Source of the DNA: JBGNFV01 sp049645705 | GTDB taxonomy: Bacteria > Bacteroidota > Bacteroidia > Cytophagales > Cyclobacteriaceae | Direction of reading: 5' to 3' | NCBI GenBank assembly: GCA_049645705.1 | Contig: JBARUK010000088.1 | Location: forward strand, 25,433 to 89,432 | Length of the DNA: 64,000 bases | Shown here: positions 18,556 through 27,691 of the stretch, piece by piece | How the letters are laid out: the number at the start of each line of letters is the position of its first letter | Numbering within the stretch: position 1 is the stretch's first letter | Notes under the pieces: generated by a model | The model's database searches: none | What the model saw: only the letters and a program-made list of their open reading frames with translations | Told to the model about the DNA's origin: nothing | Program-made: the position numbers and the translations under genes

Positions 18556-19479
18556 TCAGAATACATCTCCGTACCGCTCCCGCATGCCCCGGAGCCCCTG
18601 CAGGCCGCCGGTATGGATAGCAAGCAGTCTTTGTCCGCGGGTAAAGCGACCTTTGCCGATCATATCAGTCAGTCCGAAGAACATTTTGCCTGTGTATACC
18701 GGCTCCAGGGGTATATCGTGTGCTAACCGGAACTCCTTAATATAGGCTGCCAGTTCAGGCTTTACTTTTGCATAACCTCCGAAGTGGTAGTTAGTATCCA
18801 GCTCCCAGCTTACGTTCGCATCGACTTCCGCAGCATCCAGCAGACGGTCAATCTCATCTTTGAGAAAATCGCCTTTGAGAGATGAAAAGACTATGACATG
18901 GGTGTGTTGTCCGGGGGGCGGCCTAAGCCCGCTGATCACTCCCGCTGCAGACCCGCCAGTACCTGCAGAGATAGTGATGATGTCGAAATGTAGCGGCAGC
19001 GACCTGACCATGTCTCTGCTACCCTCCACCGCAAGTGTATTTGTACCGCCTTCCGGCAGCAGGTAAAAAGGTCCGAATTCATCCTGCAGCCGTACTACCA
19101 TATCCTGGCTATACTTATGCCGGTAGGCTTCCCTGTCTATATAATAAAGTATCATGCCTGCATCAGAGGCTGCCTGCAGGGTAGCATTTAGCGGATTATG
19201 GGCCTCGCCCCGTATTACGCCTATCGTTTTGAAACCATAATGCCTACCGGCCATAGCCGTGGCATAGATATGGTTGCTGAATGCCCCGCCAAAGGTAAGC
19301 AGGGTATTATGGCCCTCTTCCCGCGCGGCAGCCAGGTTGAGCTTCAGCTTGTGATATTTGTTGCCCTGCATCACAGGGTGGTTCAGATCTTCTCTGCTTA
19401 TGTAAAGGAAAATGCCCCGGTCTTCAGTTTCCGGTATGGTGAGCTGCCGTATCAGGGGGCGGTATTTTTCCTGGATCAT
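18556..19479 (-). CDS. D-cysteine desulfhydrase/ACC deaminase family PLP enzyme
   Basis: A 307-residue cytoplasmic fold-type II PLP enzyme. The signature QGNKYHKLKLNL (residues 38-49) contains the likely Schiff-base lysine K44; TFGGAFSNHIYATA binds the substrate carboxylate, and SAGTGGSAAGV contacts the phosphate. Substrate (D-cysteine, ACC or another D-amino acid) cannot be fixed from sequence. It converges on the UPF0316 remnant with one base between the stops and diverges from the RluA-type gene. Confidence 0.88.
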   Translation of the reverse strand: MIQEKYRPLIRQLTIPETEDRGIFLYISREDLNHPVMQGNKYHKLKLNLAAAREEGHNTLLTFGGAFSNHIYATAMAGRHYGFKTIGVIRGEAHNPLNATLQAASDAGMILYYIDREAYRHKYSQDMVVRLQDEFGPFYLLPEGGTNTLAVEGSRDMVRSLPLHFDIITISAGTGGSAAGVISGLRPPPGQHTHVIVFSSLKGDFLKDEIDRLLDAAEVDANVSWELDTNYHFGGYAKVKPELAAYIKEFRLAHDIPLEPVYTGKMFFGLTDMIGKGRFTRGQRLLAIHTGGLQGLRGMRERYGDVF

Positions 19480-19535
19480 GGTTATAAAGTTAAAATAGGT
19501 AAAAAGTGCCTCCTATCCGATCAGTCATTATTTTC

Positions 19536-19543
19536 TATATTTG
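19536..19543 (+). promoter_or_regulatory. -7 element TATATTTG just before the RluA-type gene
   Basis: Exact match to TAnnTTTG, ending six bases before the ATG at 19550. No good -33 box is present. If used, the transcript would be leaderless or nearly so. Confidence 0.35.
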
Positions 19544-19549
19544 CAGCGT

Positions 19550-20662
19550 ATGGATAAAAATACGGAAGAAGAAAGCCGCCAGTGGCAACAGCGCCAGGCA
19601 GAACAGCAGGAAAATGATGGCAACCTTGCCAATCAGGACGGAGAAGGCGAAGAAAATGATAGTGATGAGCTGTTTGAGCGGTACCGTATTGTTACCGACC
19701 CAAAGCAGACTCTGATACGGCTGGACAAGTTCCTGGTAGACCGTCTGCCTAATGTAACGCGTAATAAAGTACAGGAGGGCATCCGGAACGACTTTATCCT
19801 GGTAAACAACCTATCGACCAAGGCTAACTATAAGGTACGCCCTAACGATGTAATTACCGTATTTCTTCCCCAGCCTGCGCGGGACACTGTAGTTGTACCG
19901 GAAGACCTGCCTCTCAACATTGTGTATGAAGATGATGACCTGCTGGTAGTCAATAAGGCAGCCGGTATGGTGGTGCACCCTGCTTACAATAACTGGACAG
20001 GCACTCTGGTAAACGGACTCACTTACCACTTTCAAAACCTGCCGGTGATGAAAAATAATGAAGGCAGACCCGGCCTGGTACACCGGATAGACAAGGATAC
20101 GAGTGGCCTGCTGGTGGTGGCTAAGTCGGAGAGAGCTATGGCCGGGCTGGCAGAACAGTTTTTCGACCATAGCATCGAGCGGACGTATTATGCACTGGTG
20201 TGGGGTGAGCCTAAGCAGGATAAAGGTACTATAGACGTACATCTGGGGCGCAGCCCAAAAGACCGCCGCATCATTATCGCTTTTCCTGAGGCAGAATACG
20301 GTCGGCATGCTATAACCCATTACGAGGTTATCAAAAACTTTCGCTACGTCTCACTTATAAAGTGCAATCTGGAAACCGGACGTACACATCAGATCAGGGC
20401 TCACATGTCTTACCTTGGTCATCCCCTTTTCAACGATTCTAACTATGGCGGCGATCGCGTCCTGAAAGGCGAGCAGTTCTCGAAGTACAAGGCCTTTGTG
20501 CAGAACTGCTTTACGCTGCTACCCCGCCAGGCACTGCACGCCAAGTCATTGGGCTTTGTACACCCCGGCACCAAAGAGTGGATGCAGTTCGACGCTGAAT
20601 TACCCGAAGATTTTCAAAAAGTGATCGAAAAATGGGAGCGTTACGTGTCGTTTGTAGACTGA
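19550..20662 (+). CDS. RluA-family (RluD-like) pseudouridine synthase
   Basis: Converts uridine to pseudouridine in rRNA. Start at ATG 19550, nine bases inside the longest frame, giving 370 residues. Residues 1-45 are an acidic, Q/E-rich tail. An S4 RNA-binding domain follows (about 57-115, RLDKFLVDRLPNVTRNKVQEGI). The catalytic domain has HRIDKDTSGLL with the catalytic D181, and GRTHQIRAHM near the end. S4 plus this core resembles RluD (helix 69 of 23S rRNA), but the target is inferred. Confidence 0.93.
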   Translation: MDKNTEEESRQWQQRQAEQQENDGNLANQDGEGEENDSDELFERYRIVTDPKQTLIRLDKFLVDRLPNVTRNKVQEGIRNDFILVNNLSTKANYKVRPNDVITVFLPQPARDTVVVPEDLPLNIVYEDDDLLVVNKAAGMVVHPAYNNWTGTLVNGLTYHFQNLPVMKNNEGRPGLVHRIDKDTSGLLVVAKSERAMAGLAEQFFDHSIERTYYALVWGEPKQDKGTIDVHLGRSPKDRRIIIAFPEAEYGRHAITHYEVIKNFRYVSLIKCNLETGRTHQIRAHMSYLGHPLFNDSNYGGDRVLKGEQFSKYKAFVQNCFTLLPRQALHAKSLGFVHPGTKEWMQFDAELPEDFQKVIEKWERYVSFVD

Positions 20663-21150
20663 TCGATGTATAACTACCTAACCTTCTAATAATCAATAGA
20701 ATCGAATTTCCCTATTTGCCCTCACCATCTTACATCCTACTGATTGCTAGTGGTTTGCCCCTATTATTGTCTGTCAGGCACATTTCAGGTAATGAAAAAG
20801 TAAAGGCTTAGTCGAATCTGACCTTTTGGTACATTGTAATTAAGCTATTTGTTATAGCTTTTTTAATAATCTGAAAAGCAGCACCTTAGCATTATCAAAA
20901 GACAAAAAAATTGAAAATAACGGTTCTAATCAATCGTTATGATAGTTTGAATGATTTGGTTTGGTTGAGTTAATGTGGCTATTGAAATGCCGGGTCTGTA
21001 TCAGGCTCGGCATTTTTTATTTAACAACTATAGAATTGTAGAAAACCAATTATTTAAACAAATTTGTTCTGCATAACGAGTTATTTCACAGAATAATATC
21101 TAGCTTTTACCAAGATGAAATCAAATTTTAACCAATATTAAATTCCAAAG
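20663..21150. other. Gene-free interval with an isolated terminator
   Basis: AT-rich, no ORF of note. At 20985-21015 an 8-bp stem (AAATGCCG/CGGCATTT) followed by TTTTTATTT is a plus-strand terminator, more than 300 bases past the nearest upstream gene, so a small RNA may end here. An eight-codon frame (21115-21141, MKSNFNQY) lies just before the lipase gene and may be chance. Confidence 0.4.
20985..21020 (+). terminator. Isolated intrinsic terminator
   Basis: Stem 20985-20992 with 21008-21015 and a T-rich tail to 21020. There is no annotated gene directly upstream. Confidence 0.55.
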
Positions 21151-23028
21151 ATGAAACAACATTTACCAGCTTTGCGCGGCGTAGTAATGACTATGCTGCT
21201 ACTAGTGCTTGCAGGCGTTACGGCACTGGCCCAAAAAATTGTTCCCCTCGACGCCCCAACCAAATCCACTGACAATGCTATATCGCTCGGTGGTAATGCA
21301 TATGATCCCGGTACTGTCCTCGTAGGAAGTATACCGGCCAATACTGGTTCCAAACCTGTTATAGTATTTATCCACGGCTATACAGGTGATGCAAGTACAT
21401 GGTACGGTGATAATGATATGTATGCCCTGGCTTACAATGCCGGCCACCGTACGGCGTTTGTTACCGTTCACCCTGACCGCTCTATGTGGGTAAACGGTGA
21501 TATGTTCTCTCAGCAACTGGACCTTATCACCAACTACTATGGCGTACAAAAAGTAGTGGTAGTGGCACACTCAAAGGGTGGCCTGGATACAGATGCGGCC
21601 TTGGTACACTACGGTGGCTACAGCCGGGTAAACCGTGTGATCACATTGGGCTCTCCTCACTGGGGGTCGCCACTGGCTAACCTGGCACAGAGTGGCTGGG
21701 TGTGGTGGCTGTCGGCTGTTTTCGGTCAGGTAAACGAAGCTACCTATGTGATGCAGACAGGGTATATGGATTACTTCCGCAGTGTAACGGACACTCACCC
21801 TAACAACAGCTACACAGACTTCCGTACTGTAGGTGGCTGGGACTATGATGGCTCACTGTGGTTTTCAGGAGTGTACCTTTCTACTAATGGTGGCTCTGCA
21901 TCGCGCGGCGGCAACGACGGCGTAGTAAACTACCGCGACAGCAAGCGCCCCGGTGGCAGAGAGCTGTACAGCGGATACGGAGACTCACGTACTAAGTACG
22001 ATCACTTCGACCTGAACCTCGGTTCTAATTTATGGAACACCGTTAGCAGCCAGTTACCTTCTTCACTTAGCCGTGAAGCAGGAGGAAGTATAACCGCTTC
22101 TATGACTAACCCACACAAAATGGTAAGCAGCAACATGCTTGTTATAACCTCAGAAGGCGGCCTGCAGCGCTTTACTGTACAAGATGCTGCTAACGTAACT
22201 GTAGAGATAAGACAGCCAAACACGAGTGCTTCACAGGCTCGTATCGGAGGACCCTCGTCTGCCGCTATGAGAAACATACAGATGAACCGCAAGGCTGCCG
22301 ATAAGGCTGACTTTATGCCTGGTTCAATAACCAGCGCGCGCATAGGCGACCCTGAAAATGGTGAGTACTTTATCGATGCGGAAGGTCCTTACCTTGCTAT
22401 GGTGACTATAGAAGACAATAGCCGCTTTGACTTGCACACCGGCCTTACTGATGATAAGCTGGTATATAACACCGGTGAGACGATGCAACTGAAAGTAAAT
22501 CTGACTGATAATAATGGCAATCCACTCAGCGATGCCGATGTTACTGGTATGATGAGGTATACCGGAACTATCGAAGGTCTGGCTGATAACGTAGCGGCTC
22601 CCGCTAATGTTACCTTTACCTCGACCGGTACTCCCGGCGAATATGTGTACACCTCAGGCCCCATTGCTTTGGCAGGCGTATACAATATTTCACTGGATGC
22701 CCGCAAGGGTACGTATGCCAGATCACTGGTTCACAGTATTGGAGTAACTGACAGAAAAGCCGCTCCGGCCAGCCAGGTATCTGCAGAGGCTTTCCCTAAT
22801 CCGTTCAACGAGCAGGTAAGGGTTCGCTTCGATATGGCGACTGACGGTGATGTTACGTTTATGGTCAGGGATATTACCGGAAAAGAAGTTTACAGCCAGG
22901 AGATGGGCCGTACTTCTAATGGTGCGTTTGAATGGAGACCTTCTGCTAATCAGCCTGAAGGCCTGTACTTATATGAGATCCAGTCTGGCAGCCAGACAAT
23001 AAATGGTAAGATTATACTGAGCAGGTAA
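21151..23028 (+). CDS. Secreted lipase/alpha-beta hydrolase with T9SS type A domain
   Basis: A 625-residue exported hydrolase. Signal peptide 1-28 (cleaved after ALAQ). The alpha/beta hydrolase domain (about 60-320) has the oxyanion HGYTG segment (75-79) and the nucleophile elbow AHSKGG with S141; LGSPHWGSPLA is typical of lipase-class 2/triacylglycerol lipases. Middle residues about 330-540 are Ig-like. The last ~80 residues (AFPNPFNEQVRVRF to GKIILSR) are a T9SS type A sorting domain, so the enzyme is secreted or surface anchored. Monocistronic, with a strong terminator after it. Confidence 0.9.
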   Translation: MKQHLPALRGVVMTMLLLVLAGVTALAQKIVPLDAPTKSTDNAISLGGNAYDPGTVLVGSIPANTGSKPVIVFIHGYTGDASTWYGDNDMYALAYNAGHRTAFVTVHPDRSMWVNGDMFSQQLDLITNYYGVQKVVVVAHSKGGLDTDAALVHYGGYSRVNRVITLGSPHWGSPLANLAQSGWVWWLSAVFGQVNEATYVMQTGYMDYFRSVTDTHPNNSYTDFRTVGGWDYDGSLWFSGVYLSTNGGSASRGGNDGVVNYRDSKRPGGRELYSGYGDSRTKYDHFDLNLGSNLWNTVSSQLPSSLSREAGGSITASMTNPHKMVSSNMLVITSEGGLQRFTVQDAANVTVEIRQPNTSASQARIGGPSSAAMRNIQMNRKAADKADFMPGSITSARIGDPENGEYFIDAEGPYLAMVTIEDNSRFDLHTGLTDDKLVYNTGETMQLKVNLTDNNGNPLSDADVTGMMRYTGTIEGLADNVAAPANVTFTSTGTPGEYVYTSGPIALAGVYNISLDARKGTYARSLVHSIGVTDRKAAPASQVSAEAFPNPFNEQVRVRFDMATDGDVTFMVRDITGKEVYSQEMGRTSNGAFEWRPSANQPEGLYLYEIQSGSQTINGKIILSR

Positions 23029-23054
23029 AAGCCTGACTAGTCAGCTTAGATAAT

Positions 23055-23090
23055 AAAGGGCTTTTCCGGATTGCGGAAAAGCCCTTTTTA
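23055..23090 (+). terminator. Strong terminator after the lipase gene
   Basis: Perfect 14-bp stem (23055-23068 with 23074-23087), five-base loop, then TTTTTA. It lies 27 bases past the stop codon. Confidence 0.9.
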
Positions 23091-23531
23091 TATTCTGAGC
23101 AGCTTTGTTACAATACTATCAGTGCAGCCATTTCTCAAGCAAGAAAGTGACGTTTAGACAACAATTTTCACAATTTCAACCTAATAAACCTTCTGCCCTC
23201 ATGTTACATTTTCATGCGGATGTCTGGTTTATCGACCTCTTTATCCGGAATAAAATACAGTTTTAACGATAATATACCTGGTTTAATGATTTTAAATAGG
23301 GGCGAATCAGAAAAGTCAATGTTATTATCCGAGGGTGATACCGTGTTTCATTGCTTGTAAAAGTTTCCCTTGCCGGGGAGGCGATTTTTGCGACCTTTGA
23401 ATCAAGCAGAACGAAAAAATGGGGTTTAGGTGTTTTCCCCACTTTTTCAACCAGTTATTAGTTATTAGTTTTATTTTTCTTTTGTAAGATGATCTGTTTT
23501 AAGTACCGGGATATGTATTCCGGTACTTTTT
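23091..23531. other. Gene-free interval with two further plus-strand terminators
   Basis: No protein gene seen. A hairpin at about 23414-23447 (AATGGGG/CCCCACTT, one mismatch, then TTTTTC) and another at 23501-23528 (AAGTACCGG/CCGGTACTT, then seven T) both point to plus-strand transcription ending here, although the upstream lipase gene already has its own terminator. One or two small RNAs could occupy 23100-23530; no known RNA family recognised. Confidence 0.4.
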
Positions 23532-23532
23532 T
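23501..23532 (+). terminator. Intrinsic terminator
   Basis: Perfect 9-bp stem (23501-23509 with 23520-23528) and a T-run on the plus strand. On the minus strand it could also act weakly for the gene ending at 23532. Confidence 0.65.
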
Positions 23533-24743
23533 TATGCCTTAAGCTTAGTAACAATGTCCGTATGTGATTCAAGTGTACGGTGTACGGGGCATTTATCAGC
23601 TATTTCCATCAGCTTTTTCTTCTCCTCATCACTTAGGTCCCCCTCCAGTTCTATCTGACGGTTTATCACATCTATCCTGCTGCCGGATTTTTCACATGTC
23701 GAACAATCATCCGCATGCTTATGCTGGTGCTCTACATGCACCCTTACTTCTCCCAGCTTTATCTTCTTCCTATCAGCATACATTCTCAGCGTCATACCTG
23801 TGCAGGCTCCCAGTGCTGCTGTTAGCAGACCGTAAGGAGTAGGCCCCAGGTCAGTACCTCCTACACTTTCGGGTTCATCAGTTATAAAGCTGTGGTTTCC
23901 ATTCTGCACTTCGGTAAGGAAGCTGTCTGCACTGGTGCTGGTTACCGTCTGGCTTTCCGTTTCTATATTTTCAGGCGTATGTTTGTCCAGGTAGCGTGTG
24001 GCCCATGCTGCCAGTACGTGGCCTGCGTAGCGGCTGTCTTCCTGGTTGCTTAGTAAATGGTCTGCTCCATCCAGCGAAACATAGCTTTTAGGATGCATAG
24101 CATATTTATAGATCTTCTCTGCATTAGCTATATCCACTATCCTGTCCTGCGGCGAATGCATGATCAGCAGCGCCTGATCCAGGTTTCGCACCCGCTTGTT
24201 CATATCATACTCTTCCAGGTCATCTAAAAACTGCTTTTTTATACTGAAGGGCCTTCCGCCAATGTTTATTTCTGCCATACCCTTTTCCATGATCTCACTT
24301 TTCCCCTTACCTATCAGGTGGGTCACGTGCTCCGGCTCCGAGGGTGCGCCAATGGTTACTATGGCCTTCACAGAGGCTATTTTAGAGGCAGCTACCAACA
24401 CAGCCGCTCCGCCCAGGCTATGACCTATCAGTAGCTGCGGGGCCATATAGTTTTCTTCCAGGTAGGCAGCCGCAGCCACCAGATCTTCCGTATTGCCGGA
24501 GAAGGTAGTATCCTCAAAGTTACCTTCACTGCTCCCCAGTCCGGTAAAGTCAAACCGGAGTACGGCTATACTCCGCTGGGTCAGACTCCGAGAAATATTA
24601 GTAACTGCCTGCAAATTCTTATTACACGTAAAGCAATGAGCAAATACGGCGTAAGCTTCCGGTTTACCATTTACCGGCATTTCAAGCTTACCGCTCAACT
24701 CATGTCCGTCTTTGTTTTCAAATGTTAGTCGGATCGTTTTCAT
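23532..24743 (-). CDS. Alpha/beta hydrolase-OsmC fusion protein
   Basis: A 403-residue two-domain protein. Residues 1 to about 255 are an alpha/beta hydrolase with LLIGHSLGG (nucleophile S109) and a late acid/His pair (SPQDRIVD, GADHLL). Residues about 265-403 are an OsmC-type peroxidase domain with its two redox cysteines in LGACTGMTLR and DKCPVHRTL. OsmC reduces organic hydroperoxides; here the hydrolase may supply or clear lipid-derived substrates, which is inference. The fusion is known in many bacteria. An extra Cys/His-rich loop (HQHKHADDCSTCEKSG) sits inside the OsmC part. Confidence 0.9.
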   Translation of the reverse strand: MKTIRLTFENKDGHELSGKLEMPVNGKPEAYAVFAHCFTCNKNLQAVTNISRSLTQRSIAVLRFDFTGLGSSEGNFEDTTFSGNTEDLVAAAAYLEENYMAPQLLIGHSLGGAAVLVAASKIASVKAIVTIGAPSEPEHVTHLIGKGKSEIMEKGMAEINIGGRPFSIKKQFLDDLEEYDMNKRVRNLDQALLIMHSPQDRIVDIANAEKIYKYAMHPKSYVSLDGADHLLSNQEDSRYAGHVLAAWATRYLDKHTPENIETESQTVTSTSADSFLTEVQNGNHSFITDEPESVGGTDLGPTPYGLLTAALGACTGMTLRMYADRKKIKLGEVRVHVEHQHKHADDCSTCEKSGSRIDVINRQIELEGDLSDEEKKKLMEIADKCPVHRTLESHTDIVTKLKA

Positions 24744-24949
24744 TCTTCTATTGTTGAGTTACCAGGCTGATGGCGAGCCCCTTGAATTTATAAATGTGAT
24801 AATTTACCGAGGGTTTTAATAACTTTTGTTCAATCTTCTGGTATTTGTGGTAGACCAGTGACATTAGAACCCCAAATATTTTTTAGGGCCACATATTTAC
24901 CGTAATTTCCCGTTTTATTGTCTTAACATTTTTAGGACTAAATTTATTT

Positions 24950-25852
24950 ATGCAGGCAGATCAAATTACTCTTGAGCAGCTAAAAGAAATGAACCTCCCT
25001 GAGGTAATTATTTACGCTGCTCCCGTGATGTTCGCTTTGGTACTCTTAGAATGGTATATCAGTATTCGGAAGAAACACAAAACCTACCAGACTAAAGAAT
25101 TTTTTTCGGCTTCGACTATCGGTTTGGTAAATGTAGGCATCAGTGCACTACTGAAGTTTACCACCTTTGCCGTTGTATTGTTCTTTTACAATGTATCTCC
25201 TTTTCGCATCCCTTTTACCTGGTGGTCATTTCCGCTATGTCTTATAGCTATTGACTTTTTCCGGTATTGGGCTCACAGGGTAGCACACGAGCAGCGTATG
25301 TGGTGGGCCACTCATGTTACTCACCATAGTTCGGAAAACTATAACTTTGCCGTCTCTTTCAGGCTTAGCTGGACCCAGCATATCAAACTGATCTTTTTCC
25401 TCCCCGTAGCACTGATGGGATTTCATCCGGTGGTCTTCTTTATATGCCACCAGATAGAAGTACTGTACCAGTTCTGGATACATACTGAGTACATAGGTAA
25501 GCTGCATCCGGCCATCGAGTATATATTTACGACTCCAAGCCACCACCGTGTGCACCATGCCCGTAATGAGAAGTATCTTGATAAAAACTACGGCTCTACC
25601 TTTATTATCTGGGACCGGATGTTCGGTACCTTCCAGGAAGAAGAAGAAAGGCCAGAGTATGGTATCACCGAGCCTGTAAAGACATTTAACCCTGTTACCC
25701 TCGTATTTCATGAGTGGGCGGATATAGCCAAAGACCTGACCCGTGCCCGCAGCGGTAAAGAGGTATGGAATATTATGTTCGGCCCTCCGGCTGATAAAGT
25801 TACATTCCGTAAGAAAGTAGAGGAGAGGAAGAAAATAAAAAAACCTGCCTGA
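24950..25852 (+). CDS. Sterol desaturase/fatty acid hydroxylase family protein
   Basis: A 300-residue membrane di-iron oxygenase-type enzyme. Three to four hydrophobic segments lie in the first half. The histidine boxes are HRVAH (about 107-111), HVTHHSSE (about 121-128) and HHRVHH (about 202-207), which bind the di-iron centre facing the cytoplasm. Substrate unknown: family members hydroxylate or desaturate sterols, fatty acids, carotenoids or sphingolipids. Its stop codon lies inside the hairpin at 25841-25868. Confidence 0.88.
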   Translation: MQADQITLEQLKEMNLPEVIIYAAPVMFALVLLEWYISIRKKHKTYQTKEFFSASTIGLVNVGISALLKFTTFAVVLFFYNVSPFRIPFTWWSFPLCLIAIDFFRYWAHRVAHEQRMWWATHVTHHSSENYNFAVSFRLSWTQHIKLIFFLPVALMGFHPVVFFICHQIEVLYQFWIHTEYIGKLHPAIEYIFTTPSHHRVHHARNEKYLDKNYGSTFIIWDRMFGTFQEEEERPEYGITEPVKTFNPVTLVFHEWADIAKDLTRARSGKEVWNIMFGPPADKVTFRKKVEERKKIKKPA

Positions 25853-25868
25853 ATAAACAGGCAGGTTT
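25841..25868 (-). terminator. Terminator for the STAS-like gene, shared 3' region
   Basis: Perfect 11-bp stem (AAACCTGCCTG/CAGGCAGGTTT) with a six-base loop. The T-run is on the minus strand. The stem contains the stop codon of the plus-strand hydroxylase gene. Confidence 0.8.
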
Positions 25869-25892
25869 AGTGATCATTTTACCGTTCCGGCC

Positions 25893-26324
25893 TTAGGCAG
25901 GAACTGCATTTCTTTCCTTGTACCAGTTTTTGGCATCTTCTACAGACTCAAACATCTGGGTGAAGATCTCAGAGCTGCTGTTTCCGCTTTCGATAGCTGT
26001 CGTATAACTTTTTACCGTCATCGCGCCGAATGCACTTGAAGGTACTATAAAAGCCATAGTATCGACGCCTACTGCTGCTGCTCTTGGATTCCAGTCATTC
26101 TCAAGCCATGCGATGTCCTCTTTACCCAGCGCACCCAGTTGACGGCTATCTGCCAGCCATAGAAGCTTTCCGCATGTTTTAGCTTTTTCAGCCCAATGCT
26201 TAAGACCTTCGTCAGCCATTTTTCTGAAGGCTTCACTTCTGATAAAACCTTCTACTGATAAGTGTATACATGGTGTCTCAGCATCATAGTATACAGAAAT
26301 GTTCTTGTCGCTATAAATTTTCAT
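25893..26324 (-). CDS. STAS/SpoIIAA-like hypothetical protein
   Basis: A 143-residue soluble protein with no signal peptide. The alternating pattern (ISVYYDAETPCIHLSVEGF, then LLWLADSRQLGAL and MAFIVPSSAFGAM) fits a SpoIIAA-like STAS fold, as in Bacteroidota proteins of similar size. Function unknown; possible signalling or stress role is only inferred. Confidence 0.65.
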   Translation of the reverse strand: MKIYSDKNISVYYDAETPCIHLSVEGFIRSEAFRKMADEGLKHWAEKAKTCGKLLWLADSRQLGALGKEDIAWLENDWNPRAAAVGVDTMAFIVPSSAFGAMTVKSYTTAIESGNSSSEIFTQMFESVEDAKNWYKERNAVPA

Positions 26325-26622
26325 ACTACACTAGTTGAATTTTTCAATGCACGAAATTACCGGGTGCCCGAATATTTTTCGGTTCAATTGTATTCGATTA
26401 CTCTTCGGAGTAGGTTAATAATCGAGTAAAGAATTTGAAAACCCTCTAAACGGTTGTTTTTGAATTGATTCAGTACTATACCCCAACCTGCCGAAGATTA
26501 AATTCGTGTAACTTTATAATAGAATATGACATTTTATCGGTTTCATTCGTCGAAGGAAACACTACTATCATCAATCAGGTTATAATAAGCCCTCTATAAC
26601 CCGAAAATAAGCCTTACCACAC
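26325..26622. other. Divergent intergenic region
   Basis: AT-rich 298 bases between divergent genes. TAACTTTA at 26509-26516 resembles a -7 element for the downstream plus-strand gene. Nothing else recognised. Confidence 0.3.
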
Positions 26623-27633
26623 ATGAGAAAAACGCTATTTAAATTCTTCAGGTACATATCTATTCTGCTGTTGGTTGTCTTTCTGATTTTCACATTTAAC
26701 CAGTTGAGCCAGCTATACCTTGTAGCCCGTGATGTAGGTCCGGTATTTGCCGTTACAGTAGTAAGTATTGCAGGCCTGGTCATTCTCGGGCTGTTTCTGG
26801 TTCCTGTTTACCTGTACTTTACACTGCCATCTGCCCTGGTACCTCCCGATACTGAGGAGGAGTTCGAGGGATACAGGGTACAGCTGTACCAGCGGCTACT
26901 GCGAAACAAGCACCTGAAAAGCGTCGGTTATCAGCTTACGGATATCAGGCAACTTGAGGAAGCGCTGGCTATACTGGATGCCCGCGCCAGGGAAATAATG
27001 GATGAAACGGCCAAGAGTGTATTTGTTACTACGGCTATTTCCCAAAACGGAAAACTGGATGCGCTGACAGTTTTTGCTACGCAGACCAAAATGGTATATC
27101 AGATAGCCAGACTATACTATCAGAGGCCCTCGCTCAGAGATCTCCTGCATCTGTACGGAAACGTGGGTGCCGCCAGCCTGTTTGCCGTAAGCATAGAAGA
27201 AATGGACATCACTGAACAGGTAGAGCCGGTAATCAGAAGCATGGTAAAGAATACTGCAGGCCGGTCTATTCCTTTTATCGGCTCTATTACGCACATCATT
27301 ACAGATTCACTTATGGAAGGAACTGTCAATGCTTTCCTAACTCTTAGAGTAGGTGTGATCACCAGCCGGTTCTGTGGGGCTGTACACACCCTTACACCCG
27401 CCCAGGCACGGCGTTCTGCTTTTATAGAAGCTTCGGGCATGCTGCGGAAGCTCGTGCTTTCCGTATCGGGTACGGTCATCAATGCGATCATTAATTCAGC
27501 CCGAAAGGCAGGGGCCCAGACTATCCAATCAGGAGTAGAAGCGGTAAACCGTGCCACTACTAAGGCCAAAACCGGACTGAACAAGGTGGTAGATGTACCT
27601 ATGGGATGGTTCGGAAGACCTGCACGGGAATAA
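26623..27633 (+). CDS. DUF697 (YcjF-like) membrane protein
   Basis: A 336-residue inner membrane protein. Two hydrophobic segments near the N-terminus (about 12-30 and 42-66), a soluble stretch, and then the DUF697 region with QIARLYYQRPSLRDLLHLYGNV (about 164-185) and SIPFIGSITHIITDSLMEGTVNAFLTLRVG. The family is widespread and uncharacterised; relatives pair with stress-related GTPases, but none is encoded here. Confidence 0.8.
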   Translation: MRKTLFKFFRYISILLLVVFLIFTFNQLSQLYLVARDVGPVFAVTVVSIAGLVILGLFLVPVYLYFTLPSALVPPDTEEEFEGYRVQLYQRLLRNKHLKSVGYQLTDIRQLEEALAILDARAREIMDETAKSVFVTTAISQNGKLDALTVFATQTKMVYQIARLYYQRPSLRDLLHLYGNVGAASLFAVSIEEMDITEQVEPVIRSMVKNTAGRSIPFIGSITHIITDSLMEGTVNAFLTLRVGVITSRFCGAVHTLTPAQARRSAFIEASGMLRKLVLSVSGTVINAIINSARKAGAQTIQSGVEAVNRATTKAKTGLNKVVDVPMGWFGRPARE

Positions 27634-27636
27634 AAA

Positions 27637-27666
27637 AACCCGGCGACCTGTCTGGCACACCGGGTT
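27637..27666 (-). terminator. Terminator of dps
   Basis: AACCCGG/CCGGGTT arms (27637-27643, 27660-27666) with a T-run on the minus strand. It lies just after the dps stop and directly after the convergent DUF697 gene. Confidence 0.7.
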
Positions 27667-27691
27667 AAGCGTTTATCTGATGAAGACCTTA

